From Pseudomonadota bacterium (GTDB lineage Bacteria; Pseudomonadota; Gammaproteobacteria; Pseudomonadales; Pseudomonadaceae): a DNA stretch of 28,542 nucleotides. The notes under the pieces were generated by a model, which was not told the DNA's origin, ran no database searches, and worked only from the letters and a program-made list of their open reading frames with translations. Position 1 is the first letter of the stretch. Each line of letters opens with the position of its first letter. The translations under genes and the position numbers were made by a program. Positions 13,974-22,193 of the stretch are shown piece after piece. The stretch covers positions 1 to 28,542 of the forward strand of contig JAEYXX010000089.1 of NCBI GenBank assembly GCA_023431055.1, read 5' to 3'.

Positions 13974-15224
13974 ATGCTTCGCATCCTTGCCCTGATACTG
14001 CTCAGTAGCCTGGTCGCTCCGGCCATCGCCGATCAGCGCGCCGATACCCAGCGCCAGCTGGAAGCCGCGCGCCAGGACGTCGCCGAGCTGAAGAAGCTGC
14101 TGGAGAAGCTGCAGCAGGAAAAATCCGGCGTGCAGCAGCAGCTGAAGAAGACCGAAACAGAAATGGGCGATCTGGAAAACCAGGTCAAGGAACTGCAACG
14201 CGAGCTCAAGGGCAGCGAGCAGGAAATCCAGCGCCTGGATCAGGAGAAAAAAAAACTCCAGAGCGCGCGCACTGAACAGCAACGCCTGATCGCCATCCAG
14301 GCCCGCGCCGCCTATCAGAGCGGACGCCAGGAGTACGTCAAGCTGCTGCTCAACCAGCAGAATCCGGAAAAATTCTCACGAACCCTCACCTATTACGACT
14401 ACCTCAGTCAGGCGCGTCTCGAACAGCTCTCCGCATTCAACGAGACCCTGCGCCAACTGGCAAACGTCGAACAGGAAATCACCCGCCACCAGGCCCAGCT
14501 GCAGGCGCAGAAGGCAGGCCTGGATGAACGCCACGCCAAGCTCGCCGAGGCGCGCAAGGAGCGCCAGCAGGCATTGGCCAAGCTCAATCGCGACTTCGCC
14601 AACCGCGATCAGCGGCTCAAGGCACGCCAGCAGGAACAGGCCGAACTGGGCCGCGTACTCAAGACCATCGAGGAAACCCTGGCTCGCCAGGCGCGCGAAG
14701 CCGAGGAAGCACGCAAGCGCGCGCTGGCCGCTCAGAAGGCCGAGCAGGCCCGACCAGGCAGCCAGCAAAGCAGCCAGCCGAGCGGTCCGCTGGTCAGCTC
14801 AGGCGCTGTCTACGGTGGGCCTTTCGCCAGTGCACGCGGCAAGTTGCCGTGGCCGGTCGATGGCCGATTGGTAGCACGCTACGGAACCCCTCGCGGCGGC
14901 GACGCTCGTACTAAATGGGATGGCGTACTGATCGGCGCTGCCGCCGGCAGTCAGGTACGCGCCGTGCATGGTGGTCGCGTGGTATTCGCCGACTGGTTGC
15001 GTGGCGCCGGTCTGTTGGTCATCCTCGACCATGGCAACGGTTATCTGAGCCTGTACGGCCATAACCAGAGCCTGTTGAAGAACGCGGGAGACCTGGTCAA
15101 GGCCGGCGAACCCATCGCCACCGTTGGCAGCAGCGGTGGTCAGGACACATCGGCACTGTACTTCGCCATTCGCCAGAACGGTCGCCCGAGTGATCCGGCA
15201 CAGTGGTGCCGCGCGCAGGGATGA
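13974..15224 (+). CDS. envC: Murein hydrolase activator EnvC
   Basis: A 416-residue periplasmic protein that activates the cell-separation amidases. It has a signal peptide (MLRILALILLSSLVAPAIA), a long coiled coil rich in Gln, Glu and Lys (about residues 20-255), a Ser/Gln/Pro linker (GSQQSSQPSG), and a C-terminal LytM (M23) domain from about residue 280 (PWPVDGRLVARYGTPRGGD...). The zinc ligands of active M23 peptidases are not intact: the usual HxxxD motif appears as TKWDGVLIG and the last motif as ALYFAIRQNG instead of HxHFEIR. This is what EnvC-type activators show, so it should bind amidases rather than cut peptidoglycan. ctpA follows after 47 nt. Confidence 0.95.
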   Translation: MLRILALILLSSLVAPAIADQRADTQRQLEAARQDVAELKKLLEKLQQEKSGVQQQLKKTETEMGDLENQVKELQRELKGSEQEIQRLDQEKKKLQSARTEQQRLIAIQARAAYQSGRQEYVKLLLNQQNPEKFSRTLTYYDYLSQARLEQLSAFNETLRQLANVEQEITRHQAQLQAQKAGLDERHAKLAEARKERQQALAKLNRDFANRDQRLKARQQEQAELGRVLKTIEETLARQAREAEEARKRALAAQKAEQARPGSQQSSQPSGPLVSSGAVYGGPFASARGKLPWPVDGRLVARYGTPRGGDARTKWDGVLIGAAAGSQVRAVHGGRVVFADWLRGAGLLVILDHGNGYLSLYGHNQSLLKNAGDLVKAGEPIATVGSSGGQDTSALYFAIRQNGRPSDPAQWCRAQG

Positions 15225-15271
15225 TCAGGCCCAGAGCCTGATAGCGCCTCATTCATTTAGGAGTTGTCTTC

Positions 15272-16588
15272 ATGCCCCATCGCTTTCGCCCCACCTGCCT
15301 GGCTCTGGCCCTCGGGCTGCTGCTCGGCGCTCCAGCCCTGCAAGCGGCAGAGCCTGCCCCTGCGCCAGCACCGGCGGCGAGCGGCAAGGCCCCGCTGCCT
15401 CTGGATGATCTGCGTACCTTCGCCGAGGTGATGGACCGTATCAAGGCTGCCTATGTCGAGCCGGTCAGCGACAAGACCCTGCTGGAGAATGCCATCAAGG
15501 GCATGCTTAGCAACCTCGACCCGCACTCGGCCTACCTCGAGCCGGAAGCCTTCGCCGAGCTGCAGGAAAGCACCAGCGGCGAGTTCGGTGGCCTGGGCAT
15601 CGAGGTCGGCATGGAGGACGGTTTCGTCAAGGTGGTATCGCCCATTGATGACACCCCAGCCTCCAAAGCCGGCATCCAGCCCGGCGACCTGATCGTCAAG
15701 ATCGACGGCCAGCCGACCAAGGGCCTGTCGATGATGGAAGCCGTGGACAAGATGCGCGGCAAGGCCGGCAGCAAGATCGAGCTGACCCTGGTACGCGACG
15801 GCGGCCGTCCCTTCGACCTGACCCTGACCCGCGCGGTGATCAAGGTACGCAGCGTCAAGAGCCAGATGCTCGAAGACGGTTACGGCTACCTGCGTATCTC
15901 GCAATTCCAGGTCAACACCGGCGAGGAAGTCGGCAAGGCGCTGACCAAGCTGCGCCAGGATAACGGCAACAAGAAGCTGCGCGGCCTGGTCATGGACCTG
16001 CGCAACAACCCGGGCGGCGTGCTGCAGGCCGCCGTGGAAGTGGCCGACCACTTCCTCAAGAGCGGGCTGATCGTCTACACCGAAGGGCGTCTGGCCAACT
16101 CCGAACTGCGCTTCAACGCCGACCCAGCCGATGCCAGCGAAGGCGTACCGCTGGTGGTACTGATCAATGGCGGCAGCGCCTCGGCTTCGGAAATCGTCGC
16201 CGGTGCGCTGCAGGATCACAAGCGCGCGGTACTGATGGGCACCGACAGCTTCGGCAAGGGCTCGGTGCAGACCGTGCTGCCGCTGAACAACGACCGCGCG
16301 CTGAAGCTGACCACGGCACTGTACTTCACCCCCAACGGTCGCTCGATCCAGGCCCAGGGCATCATCCCGGACATCGAGGTGGCGCGCGCCAAGGTCACCC
16401 GCGAGCAGGACGCCGAGGGCATCAAGGAAGCCGATCTGCAGGGCCATCTGGGTAACGGCAACGGCGGTGCGGATCGCCCCAGCCGCGGTGCGCAGGCCGC
16501 TCGCACCGAGCGCCCGCAGGACGATGACTACCAGCTGAGCCAGGCCCTCAACCTGCTCAAGGGCCTGAGCGTCACGCGCGGCAACTGA
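15272..16588 (+). CDS. ctpA: Carboxy-terminal processing protease CtpA (S41)
   Basis: A 438-residue periplasmic serine protease. A signal peptide (MPHRFRPTCLALALGLLLGAPALQA) is followed by an Ala/Pro linker, the N-terminal S41 helices, a PDZ domain (about residues 100-185, GGLGIEVGMEDGFVKVVSPI and GIQPGDLIVKIDG) and the S41 catalytic core. By the 25-residue spacing known from E. coli Tsp, the dyad is Ser304 (in NGGSASASEIVAG) and Lys329 (in SFGKGSVQT). In P. aeruginosa, CtpA with its lipoprotein partner LbcA degrades cell-wall crosslink hydrolases and influences type III secretion and virulence. AGGAG lies 8 nt before ATG 15272. It is probably co-transcribed with envC, which links two peptidoglycan-remodelling functions. 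Confidence 0.96.
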   Translation: MPHRFRPTCLALALGLLLGAPALQAAEPAPAPAPAASGKAPLPLDDLRTFAEVMDRIKAAYVEPVSDKTLLENAIKGMLSNLDPHSAYLEPEAFAELQESTSGEFGGLGIEVGMEDGFVKVVSPIDDTPASKAGIQPGDLIVKIDGQPTKGLSMMEAVDKMRGKAGSKIELTLVRDGGRPFDLTLTRAVIKVRSVKSQMLEDGYGYLRISQFQVNTGEEVGKALTKLRQDNGNKKLRGLVMDLRNNPGGVLQAAVEVADHFLKSGLIVYTEGRLANSELRFNADPADASEGVPLVVLINGGSASASEIVAGALQDHKRAVLMGTDSFGKGSVQTVLPLNNDRALKLTTALYFTPNGRSIQAQGIIPDIEVARAKVTREQDAEGIKEADLQGHLGNGNGGADRPSRGAQAARTERPQDDDYQLSQALNLLKGLSVTRGN

Positions 16589-16602
16589 GCCGGCCTGCAA
16601 AA

Positions 16603-16644
16603 GAAAACGCCGCAATTTCCTCGCAAGGAAATTGCGGCGTTTTC
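16603..16644 (+). terminator. Terminator after ctpA
   Basis: A perfect 19-bp stem beginning GAAAACGCCGCAATTTCCT, closed by a CGCA loop, with TTTTC at the right end. It lies 14 nt after the ctpA stop codon. The AAAA/TTTT ends would also stop minus-strand transcription from the binding-protein genes. Confidence 0.95.
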
Positions 16645-16650
16645 ATATGT

Positions 16651-16736
16651 AGCGGCGCGATCCGCCGCTTGCTCGATGGCGGGTTACACCCGCCCTACCG
16701 ATCACACCACGGCGACTGCTCACCGTAGGGTGCGCC
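16651..16736. repeat. Cluster of small palindromes and REP-like pieces
   Basis: Contains AGCGGCG-CGATC-CGCCGCT (16651-16669), GGCGGGT-TAC-ACCCGCC (16678-16694), and an inverted pair CGCCCTAC (16691-16698) / GTAGGGTGCGCC (16725-16736) that shares its end with the elements at 1883 and 5718. The 217-bp gap between ctpA and the first binding-protein gene otherwise holds nothing recognisable. Confidence 0.65.
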
Positions 16737-16805
16737 ATGCGCACCAGCCGTGACACCCGCTCCCAGTCCGTGGCGCGCAACGCCCAGGCGACCCGCCGAC
16801 TCCAA

Positions 16806-17561
16806 TTACAGGTAGTTCTCGGTAATGTCGTCGATGAAGCCTTCGGCACGCATCTCGTCCAGCGCTTTCTGCAGGCGCTCGATGACCTCATCCGGGGTGT
16901 CCTTGTTCAGCGCCAGGTACAACTCGGCATCGTTGAAACGCAGCACGGTGTTGAGGCCGCTGACGTCTTCCTGCTTGGCCAGGTAGCGGCCGACCGGGTC
17001 GGTGGTCGCCCACAGGTCGATCTGCCCGCGCACCAGCTTCTTCACGTTTTCCTGATCACGCAGGGCATTAAGCGGTACCAGCCCCTGGCTTTCCAGGTGC
17101 TGGCTGACCGCATCGTTCTTGTACGCACCGACGCGATACTTGGCGGCATCCTTGAGGCTCGACACCTTGATGTCGTTGCCCGGCGCAGCGAGCAGCACCC
17201 AACCGGTCTTGGCCAGTGGGCCCACCCATTTGAACAGCGGCTTGCGCTCTTCGGTATAGGTGGTGGAGAACAGCCCGTAGTTGGGCTTGTCCAGGGTCAG
17301 GCGATACAGGCGATCCCAGGGGAAGCGCAGGGTCAGGGTGTAATCGATGCCGGCACGCTTGAACATTTCGCGCACGACATCGGCACTGATGCCATCGATC
17401 GAGTCGTCACGGGCGAAGTTCTTGTCATCGATCGCCATGTTGAACGGCGGGAAATTCTCGGTCAGCAGCACCACCTTGTAATCCGGCGGTAGCTCCGCGT
17501 GGGCGGCACCAGCACCGAGGCACAGAGCGAACATCAGACTTTGACTCAGTTTCTTCAGCAT
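16806..17561 (-). CDS. Periplasmic solute-binding protein, SBP_bac_3 type (array copy 1)
   Basis: A 251-residue exported protein with signal peptide MLKKLSQSLMFALCLGAGAAHA. The mature part has the amino-acid-binding (type 3) periplasmic fold: VVLLTENFPPFNMA at the start, ISADVVREMFKRAGIDYTLTLRFPWDR, LFSTTYTEERKPLFKWVGPL in place of the usual ligand-binding S/T..R motif, and LWATTDPVGRYLAKQE. ATG 17561, with GGGGA about 10 nt upstream, gives the clean signal peptide. It is closest to copy 2 and shares a 77-bp identical DNA block with it. No permease or ATPase gene is nearby, so it may use a distant transporter or a sensor protein. The ligand is unknown. Confidence 0.88.
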   Translation of the reverse strand: MLKKLSQSLMFALCLGAGAAHAELPPDYKVVLLTENFPPFNMAIDDKNFARDDSIDGISADVVREMFKRAGIDYTLTLRFPWDRLYRLTLDKPNYGLFSTTYTEERKPLFKWVGPLAKTGWVLLAAPGNDIKVSSLKDAAKYRVGAYKNDAVSQHLESQGLVPLNALRDQENVKKLVRGQIDLWATTDPVGRYLAKQEDVSGLNTVLRFNDAELYLALNKDTPDEVIERLQKALDEMRAEGFIDDITENYL

Positions 17562-17634
17562 AAGAGCGATTCCCCAGACTTCATATCGATAGGATCGGCC
17601 CACCACCGGGAGCAGCAGCTCCCGTACGGCGCAC

Positions 17635-18390
17635 TCACATGTAGTTTCTTTGTATTTCGTCCAACAGACCTTCGCCACGCATTTGCTCCAGAGCGGCCTG
17701 CAAGCGCTGCACCACTTCATCAGGCGTGTCCGGGTTCAGAGCCAGGAACAGCTCCGACTCATTGAAGCGCAGTACCGTCTCCAGCCCCGTCACACCTTCC
17801 TGCTTGGCCAGATAGCGTCCCACCGGATCGGTGGTGGCCCACAGATCGATCTGCCCACGCATCAGTTTCTTCACGTTCTCCTGATCTCGCAGAGCATCCT
17901 GGGTGGTCAACCCCTGGCTGGCAAGATAGACGCTGACCGCAGCGTTCTTGTAGGCGCCGACACTATACTTGGCAGCGTCCTGCAGGTTCGCAACCCGGAT
18001 GTCGCTGCCTGGCGCGGCGAGCAGCACACGGCTGGTCCTGGCCAACGGCCCCACCCACTTGAACAGCGGTTTACGTGCCTCGTTGTAGGTGGTGGAGAAT
18101 AAGCCGACGTTGGGCGTTTCCAGCGCCATCTTGTAGATACGATCCCAGGGAAAGCGCAGGGTCAGGGTGTAGTCGATATCGGCACGCTTGAACATCTCGC
18201 GCACGATATCGGTGCTGATACCATCGATGCCGTCGCCACGGGCGAAGTTCTTGTCATCGATCGCCATGTTGAACGGCGGGAAATTCTCGGTCAGCAGCAC
18301 CACCTTGTAATCCTGCGGCAACTCCGCATGGGCGGAACCGCAGAGCATGAACAGGGCGATGAAAAGGCTTTTCTTCAGAGTATTCAGCAT
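17635..18390 (-). CDS. Periplasmic solute-binding protein, SBP_bac_3 type (array copy 2)
   Basis: 251 residues, signal peptide MLNTLKKSLFIALFMLCGSAHA. It is the nearest relative of copy 1: the mature N-termini ELP(P/Q)DYKVVLLTENFPPFNMA are almost the same and the C-terminal halves share the LWATTDPVGRYLAKQEGV pattern. It differs in the ligand-domain loop (LFSTTYNEARKPLFKWVGPLARTSRVLLAAPGS), so ligand preference may differ. ATG 18390 was preferred over 18408 because it begins the signal peptide directly; neither has a strong ribosome site. A gap of 73 nt separates it from copy 1. Confidence 0.88.
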   Translation of the reverse strand: MLNTLKKSLFIALFMLCGSAHAELPQDYKVVLLTENFPPFNMAIDDKNFARGDGIDGISTDIVREMFKRADIDYTLTLRFPWDRIYKMALETPNVGLFSTTYNEARKPLFKWVGPLARTSRVLLAAPGSDIRVANLQDAAKYSVGAYKNAAVSVYLASQGLTTQDALRDQENVKKLMRGQIDLWATTDPVGRYLAKQEGVTGLETVLRFNESELFLALNPDTPDEVVQRLQAALEQMRGEGLLDEIQRNYM

Positions 18391-18509
18391 AAGACGTACC
18401 GCTCGCATGATCAGTGGTTATGGCTAGCGACATCCCTGCCGGCCCTAGGCATTCAGCGGCTCTACCATCCTGGCACGCGAAGGCTCGTGGCCTCTCGCGT
18501 GTTTCGTGC

Positions 18510-19265
18510 TTACAGGTAGCTGTTCAAGGTAGCGTCGACGAACCCTTCGGCGCGCATCTGGTCCAGCGCCGCCTGCAGCCTGGCGACGATCTCATCGGGC
18601 ATGTCCTTGTTCAACGCCAGGTACAACTCGGCACTGTTGAAGCGCAAAACGGTCTTGAGACCGGAGATACCCTCCTGCCTGGCCAGGTAGCGGCCGGCCG
18701 GATCCCCGGTGGCCCAAAGATCGATCTGCCCGGCCTCGAGCTTGCGCGCGTTTTCCTGGTCGCGCAGCGATGTGCTGTGCTCGACGCCCTTTTCGCTCAG
18801 GTATTCGGAAATTGCGTCGCCCTTGTAGGCGCCGATGCGATAGGCCTTGGCCTCATCCAGGCTGCCCAGGCTGAGCGGGCTGTCACCCTTGGCCAGCAGC
18901 ACCCAGTCGTCCGGGCCAATGGGGCCGACCCATTTGAACAGTTGCTCGCGCTCCGGCAGACGCGCGGTGACGAACACGCCGTAGCCGGGTTTTTCCAGCG
19001 CCAGCTTGTAGATGCGGTCCCAGGGGAAGCGCAGGGTCAGGTTGTACTGAACACCGGCGCGCTTGAACATTTCCTTGACGATATCAACGGCGATACCGTT
19101 GATGTTTTCTTCCTGGGCGAAATTCTTGCCATTGACCGCCATGTTGTAGGGCGGGAAATTCTCGGTAAGCAGGACCACGTTGAAATTCGGGTCCACTTCG
19201 GCGCGCGCAGCTCCGGCCAGCACCACAAGGGTGCCACCCAGCGCGATCAGCAAGCGTTTGAGCAT
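18510..19265 (-). CDS. Periplasmic solute-binding protein, SBP_bac_3 type (array copy 3)
   Basis: 251 residues, signal peptide MLKRLLIALGGTLVVLAGAARA. It has the same layout as copies 1 and 2 but is more diverged: VVLLTENFPPYNMAVNGKNFAQEENINGIAVDIVKEM, YGVFVTARLPEREQLFKWVGPIGPDDWVLLAKG, and LWATGDPAGRYLARQEGISG. The start at 19265 is preceded by a purine-rich AGAAAGAG. Separated by 119 nt from copy 2 and 85 nt from copy 4, it may form part of one transcript or have its own promoter. The ligand is unknown; polar amino acids or small carboxylates are typical for the family. Confidence 0.88.
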   Translation of the reverse strand: MLKRLLIALGGTLVVLAGAARAEVDPNFNVVLLTENFPPYNMAVNGKNFAQEENINGIAVDIVKEMFKRAGVQYNLTLRFPWDRIYKLALEKPGYGVFVTARLPEREQLFKWVGPIGPDDWVLLAKGDSPLSLGSLDEAKAYRIGAYKGDAISEYLSEKGVEHSTSLRDQENARKLEAGQIDLWATGDPAGRYLARQEGISGLKTVLRFNSAELYLALNKDMPDEIVARLQAALDQMRAEGFVDATLNSYL

Positions 19266-19350
19266 GGCGATTCTCTTTCTATATAAAAGGCAGACTGTTT
19301 CAGGATAACCGCCTTGCCATTTCCGGCACAGCGATTACTGGCAGTATGCC

Positions 19351-20085
19351 TTAATAGCGGGCTTCGATGGCCTTCAATACGCCTTCGGCCCGCAGCGAAT
19401 CCAATGCCTTTTGCAACTTTTGCACCAGTTCATCAGGGGTTTGCAGGTTGAGCGCCAGATACAGATCGGCCGCATACAGGTGTTGCACCACCTTGAGATT
19501 CGGCAAGCCCTCCTGACGCGCCACGAAACGCCCCGCCTGACCGGAGGTTACCCAAAGGTCGATCTGCCCGCGGTCGAGCTTGTGCACGTTCTCGTTGTCG
19601 CGCAGCGCCGTCTGCACCTCGAAGCCCTTGTCCAGCAGGAACTGGGTTTTGGCATCGTCCTTGTAGCCACCGATGCGGTAGCGCCGCGCATCGTCCAGCG
19701 ATGCCAACTGGATGCTGCTGCCTCCCTTGGCGAACAGCACCCAGTCATTACTGGCGATCGGACCGACCCACTTGAACAGCTTCTCGCGCTCGGCCGTACG
19801 CGCCGTCGAGAACAGGCCGTAACCGACATCGTCCAGGGTCTGCTGGTAAACGCGCTGCCAGGGGAAACGTAGGATCAGTTGGCAATCGACTTCGGCTCGT
19901 TCGCAGACGGCACGCATGATATCGGCACTGATACCGGTGACATGGTCGTCACGGGCGAAGTTGTTGCCGCTGGCGGACATGTTGAACGGCGGAAGATTCT
20001 CGGTAAGCAGCACCAGTTGTTCTGCACGCGCCAGGTTGAGACCACAGATCAGGGCCAGGACGGTCGCGAATCGAAGAAGAAACAT
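19351..20085 (-). CDS. Periplasmic solute-binding protein, SBP_bac_3 type (array copy 4)
   Basis: 244 residues and the most diverged of the four. The signal peptide is MFLLRFATVLALICGLNLARA. The mature part starts directly with QLVLLTENLPPFNMSASGNNFARDDHVTGISADIMRAVCERAEVDC, seven residues shorter at the N-terminus than the others, and has two Cys (in VCERAEVDC) that could form a disulfide. GLFSTARTAEREKLFKWVGPIASNDWVLFAKGG and LWVTSGQAGRFVARQEGLPN match the array pattern. CGGAG lies about 7 nt before ATG 20085, the best ribosome site of the four, so this is probably the promoter-proximal gene. Confidence 0.88.
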   Translation of the reverse strand: MFLLRFATVLALICGLNLARAEQLVLLTENLPPFNMSASGNNFARDDHVTGISADIMRAVCERAEVDCQLILRFPWQRVYQQTLDDVGYGLFSTARTAEREKLFKWVGPIASNDWVLFAKGGSSIQLASLDDARRYRIGGYKDDAKTQFLLDKGFEVQTALRDNENVHKLDRGQIDLWVTSGQAGRFVARQEGLPNLKVVQHLYAADLYLALNLQTPDELVQKLQKALDSLRAEGVLKAIEARY

Positions 20086-20122
20086 GAAGACTCCGTGTCA
20101 AAAAAGCTCGGCAAAAGAAGCC

Positions 20123-20138
20123 CTCCGCGGACGCGGAG
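20123..20138. other. Small hairpin in the leader region of copy 4
   Basis: CTCCGCG-GA-CGCGGAG, perfect 7-bp arms with a 2-nt loop, 38 bp before the ATG of the first binding-protein gene (minus). It may be an operator or a leader structure. The short loop makes a DNA-level site as likely as an RNA hairpin. Confidence 0.4.
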
Positions 20139-20250
20139 AGTCAAGAGTTGAGGGTGATGCGCCCATGCTAGCGGGATCGCCGGCACTTCGCCGTCGACTT
20201 GCCCGCAGCTTTGAGCGAAAGCGGCGTCAAGCGGGCGCTTCAGGCATATG

Positions 20251-20293
20251 GAAACGCCGCGCGGAGCGGCTGTTAAGCCCCTTGCGGCGCGGC
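20251..20293 (-). terminator. Candidate terminator after hisF
   Basis: On the minus strand GCCGCGC (20293-20287) pairs with GCGCGGC (20262-20256), followed by GTTTCC. It begins 4 nt after the hisF stop codon. The stem is strong but the T-tract is short. Confidence 0.5.
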
Positions 20294-20296
20294 AGA

Positions 20297-21067
20297 TCAG
20301 CGCACGACGATGCCGCGGCTGGCCAGATAGGCCTTGGCCTCCGGTACGGTGTATTCACCGAAGTGGAAGATGCTCGCGGCCAGCACGGCATCGGCCTTGC
20401 CTTCGAGAATGCCATCGGCCAGATGCTGCAGGTTGCCGACGCCACCGGAGGCGATCACCGGCACACGCACGGCCTCGCTGATGGCACGGGTCACGCCCAG
20501 GTCGTAGCCGCTCTTTACGCCGTCCTGATCCATGCTGGTGAGCAGAATCTCTCCGGCCCCCAGCTCTTCCATCTTGCGCGCCCACTCCACCGCATCCAGG
20601 CCGGTCGGCTTGCGCCCGCCATGGGTGAAGATTTCCCAGCGACCCGGCTCGCCCGGCGCGGAAACACGCTTGGCATCGATGGCAACGACGATGCACTGCG
20701 AACCGAAGCGCGCGGCGGCCTCGCCGACGAACTCCGGGTTGAACACCGCCGCGGTATTGATCGACACCTTGTCGGCACCGGCGTTGAGCAGGTTGCGGAT
20801 ATCCTGCACGCTGCGCACGCCACCGCCGACGGTCAGCGGGATGAACACCTGGCTGGCCATGCGCTCGACGGTGTGCAGCGTGGTGTCGCGACCATCGACG
20901 CTGGCGGTGATGTCAAGGAAGGTGATCTCGTCGGCGCCCTGTTCATCGTAGCGCCGGGCGATCTCCACCGGGTCGCCGGCATCGCGGATGTTCTCGAACT
21001 TGACGCCCTTGACCACGCGGCCGTTGTCCACGTCCAGGCAGGGGATGATGCGTTTGGCCAGTGCCAT
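20297..21067 (-). CDS. hisF: Imidazole glycerol phosphate synthase subunit HisF
   Basis: The 256-residue cyclase half of the glutamine amidotransferase that converts PRFAR plus ammonia to imidazole glycerol phosphate and AICAR. It is a (beta-alpha)8 barrel with the N-terminal catalytic Asp in [19 protein letters not shown], the phosphate-binding motifs TVGGGVRSV and [11 protein letters not shown], and the second catalytic Asp in [18 protein letters not shown] 21067 gives the standard [13 protein letters not shown] start; the longer in-frame reading from 21151 overlaps the palindromic element 21088-21156. It works with HisH, encoded three genes upstream. A 96-bp gap to hisA carries the palindrome. 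Confidence 0.97.
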   Translation of the reverse strand: MALAKRIIPCLDVDNGRVVKGVKFENIRDAGDPVEIARRYDEQGADEITFLDITASVDGRDTTLHTVERMASQVFIPLTVGGGVRSVQDIRNLLNAGADKVSINTAAVFNPEFVGEAAARFGSQCIVVAIDAKRVSAPGEPGRWEIFTHGGRKPTGLDAVEWARKMEELGAGEILLTSMDQDGVKSGYDLGVTRAISEAVRVPVIASGGVGNLQHLADGILEGKADAVLAASIFHFGEYTVPEAKAYLASRGIVVR

Positions 21068-21087
21068 ATTGGTGCTCTCGCAGTTCT

Positions 21088-21156
21088 GTAGGGTGGACAA
21101 TGCTCTGCTTGCCCACCATCGACTGGTGGAAAACGCTTCGCGGTTTTCCACCCTAC
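21088..21156. repeat. REP-like inverted repeat inside the his operon
   Basis: GTAGGGTGGA (21088-21097) and TCCACCCTAC (21147-21156) are inverted ends. Inside, GGTGGAAAACG..CGGTTTTCCACC (21125-21152) forms a nested hairpin with a TTCG-type loop. It shares the GTAGGGTG end with the element at 5718-5883 and separates hisA from hisF. Confidence 0.75.
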
Positions 21157-21163
21157 GCCTGAC

Positions 21164-21901
21164 TTAACCCTTGAAGTTGTCGCAGAAGCTCTGCGCCTCG
21201 GCCACGTCCAAGGTGCCTTCGTAAATCGCACGGCCGGTGATGGCGCCAATGATGCCGGGCGAACGCGCCAGCAGCAGCTTCTCGATGTCGCCCAGGTTGT
21301 GGATGCCGCCGGAAGCGATCACCGGGATGCGGCTGGCAGCGGCCAGCGCGGCAGTGGCTTCGACGTTGCAGCCCTGCATCATGCCGTCTTTGGCGATGTC
21401 GGTATAAACGATGGCGGACACACCATCAGCCTCGAAGCGCTTGGCCAGGTCGGTGGCCTGCACGCTGGACACTTCCGCCCAGCCATCGGTGGCGACGAAA
21501 CCGTCCTTGGCATCCAGGCCGACGATGACCTTGCCGGGGAAGGCCTTGCAGGCTTCGGTGACGAATTCCGGCTCTTTAACCGCCTTGGTGCCGATGATCA
21601 CGTAGCTGACGCCGGCGCGCACGTAATGCTCGATGGTCTCCAGAGTACGGATGCCGCCGCCGATCTGGATCGGCAGGGTCGGGTAACGCTTGGCGATGGC
21701 GGTGACCACTTCGCCGTTGACCGGCTGGCCTTCGAAGGCGCCGTTCAGGTCGACCAGATGCAGACGACGGCAACCGCCCTCGACCCACTTGGCGGCCATG
21801 CTCACCGGGTCATTGGAAAATACCGTGGAGTCTTCCATGCGGCCCTGACGCAGACGCACGCAAGCGCCGTCCTTGAGATCGATAGCGGGGATAATCAGCA
21901 T
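21164..21901 (-). CDS. hisA: ProFAR isomerase HisA
   Basis: 245 residues; 1-(5-phosphoribosyl)-5-[(5-phosphoribosylamino)methylideneamino]imidazole-4-carboxamide isomerase, the step before HisHF. It is a (beta-alpha)8 barrel homologous to HisF. The catalytic Asp sits in [20 protein letters not shown] and the second acid in [13 protein letters not shown]; the phosphate motifs are [11 protein letters not shown] and [11 protein letters not shown]. The start at 21901 has AGG about 9 nt upstream. The DUF2164 gene ends 37 nt before it. Confidence 0.97.
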   Translation of the reverse strand: MLIIPAIDLKDGACVRLRQGRMEDSTVFSNDPVSMAAKWVEGGCRRLHLVDLNGAFEGQPVNGEVVTAIAKRYPTLPIQIGGGIRTLETIEHYVRAGVSYVIIGTKAVKEPEFVTEACKAFPGKVIVGLDAKDGFVATDGWAEVSSVQATDLAKRFEADGVSAIVYTDIAKDGMMQGCNVEATAALAAASRIPVIASGGIHNLGDIEKLLLARSPGIIGAITGRAIYEGTLDVAEAQSFCDNFKG

Positions 21902-21938
21902 CGGTTGAACCTGCTCAAGTTTGAATTCGGTAAGACGC

Positions 21939-22193
21939 TCAGCTCTTCTCGAGCGCCCAGAGGTCGCTCTCGATGCTTTCGAACCTGTCCTTCAGGTGCG
22001 CCTGCACGTCGAGAATCGCCTTGTTGTAATAGTGCGGCGCCAGCTCGCGGGTGATCTGGTCGAGAACTTCCTGCACTTCGAAGGTGCCCAGTTGCAGCTC
22101 GAAACGCTCATCGAGAAAGCGCTTCAGCATCAGCAGCGCAGCCTGCTCCTGGGCAGGCTCGAGCGCGAGGCTGGGAACCTTGCTGCGGGCCAT
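21939..22193 (-). CDS. DUF2164 domain-containing protein
   Basis: An 84-residue acidic helical protein ([70 protein letters not shown]...) matching DUF2164 by the G-x-F-x-x-x-x-L-x-D/x-x-x-x-x-x-PxYYNxA pattern. The function is unknown. The start codon overlaps the hisH stop as TAATG, so it is translationally coupled to hisH and co-transcribed with the his genes. It has no signal peptide or membrane segment. The ATG at 22193 was preferred because upstream in-frame sequence overlaps hisH. Confidence 0.88.
   Translation of the reverse strand: MARSKVPSLALEPAQEQAALLMLKRFLDERFELQLGTFEVQEVLDQITRELAPHYYNKAILDVQAHLKDRFESIESDLWALEKS

Noticed and set aside
13974..15224. EnvC as an active M23 endopeptidase
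   Set aside because: The zinc-ligand motifs are degenerate, which is the known state of the EnvC activator group.
15257..16615. Long open frame antisense to ctpA
   Set aside because: Same composition artefact; the catalytic motifs of ctpA are on the plus strand.
17562..17720. Upstream extension of binding-protein copy 1
   Set aside because: It overlaps the end of copy 2 in another frame. The signal peptide starts at ATG 17561.
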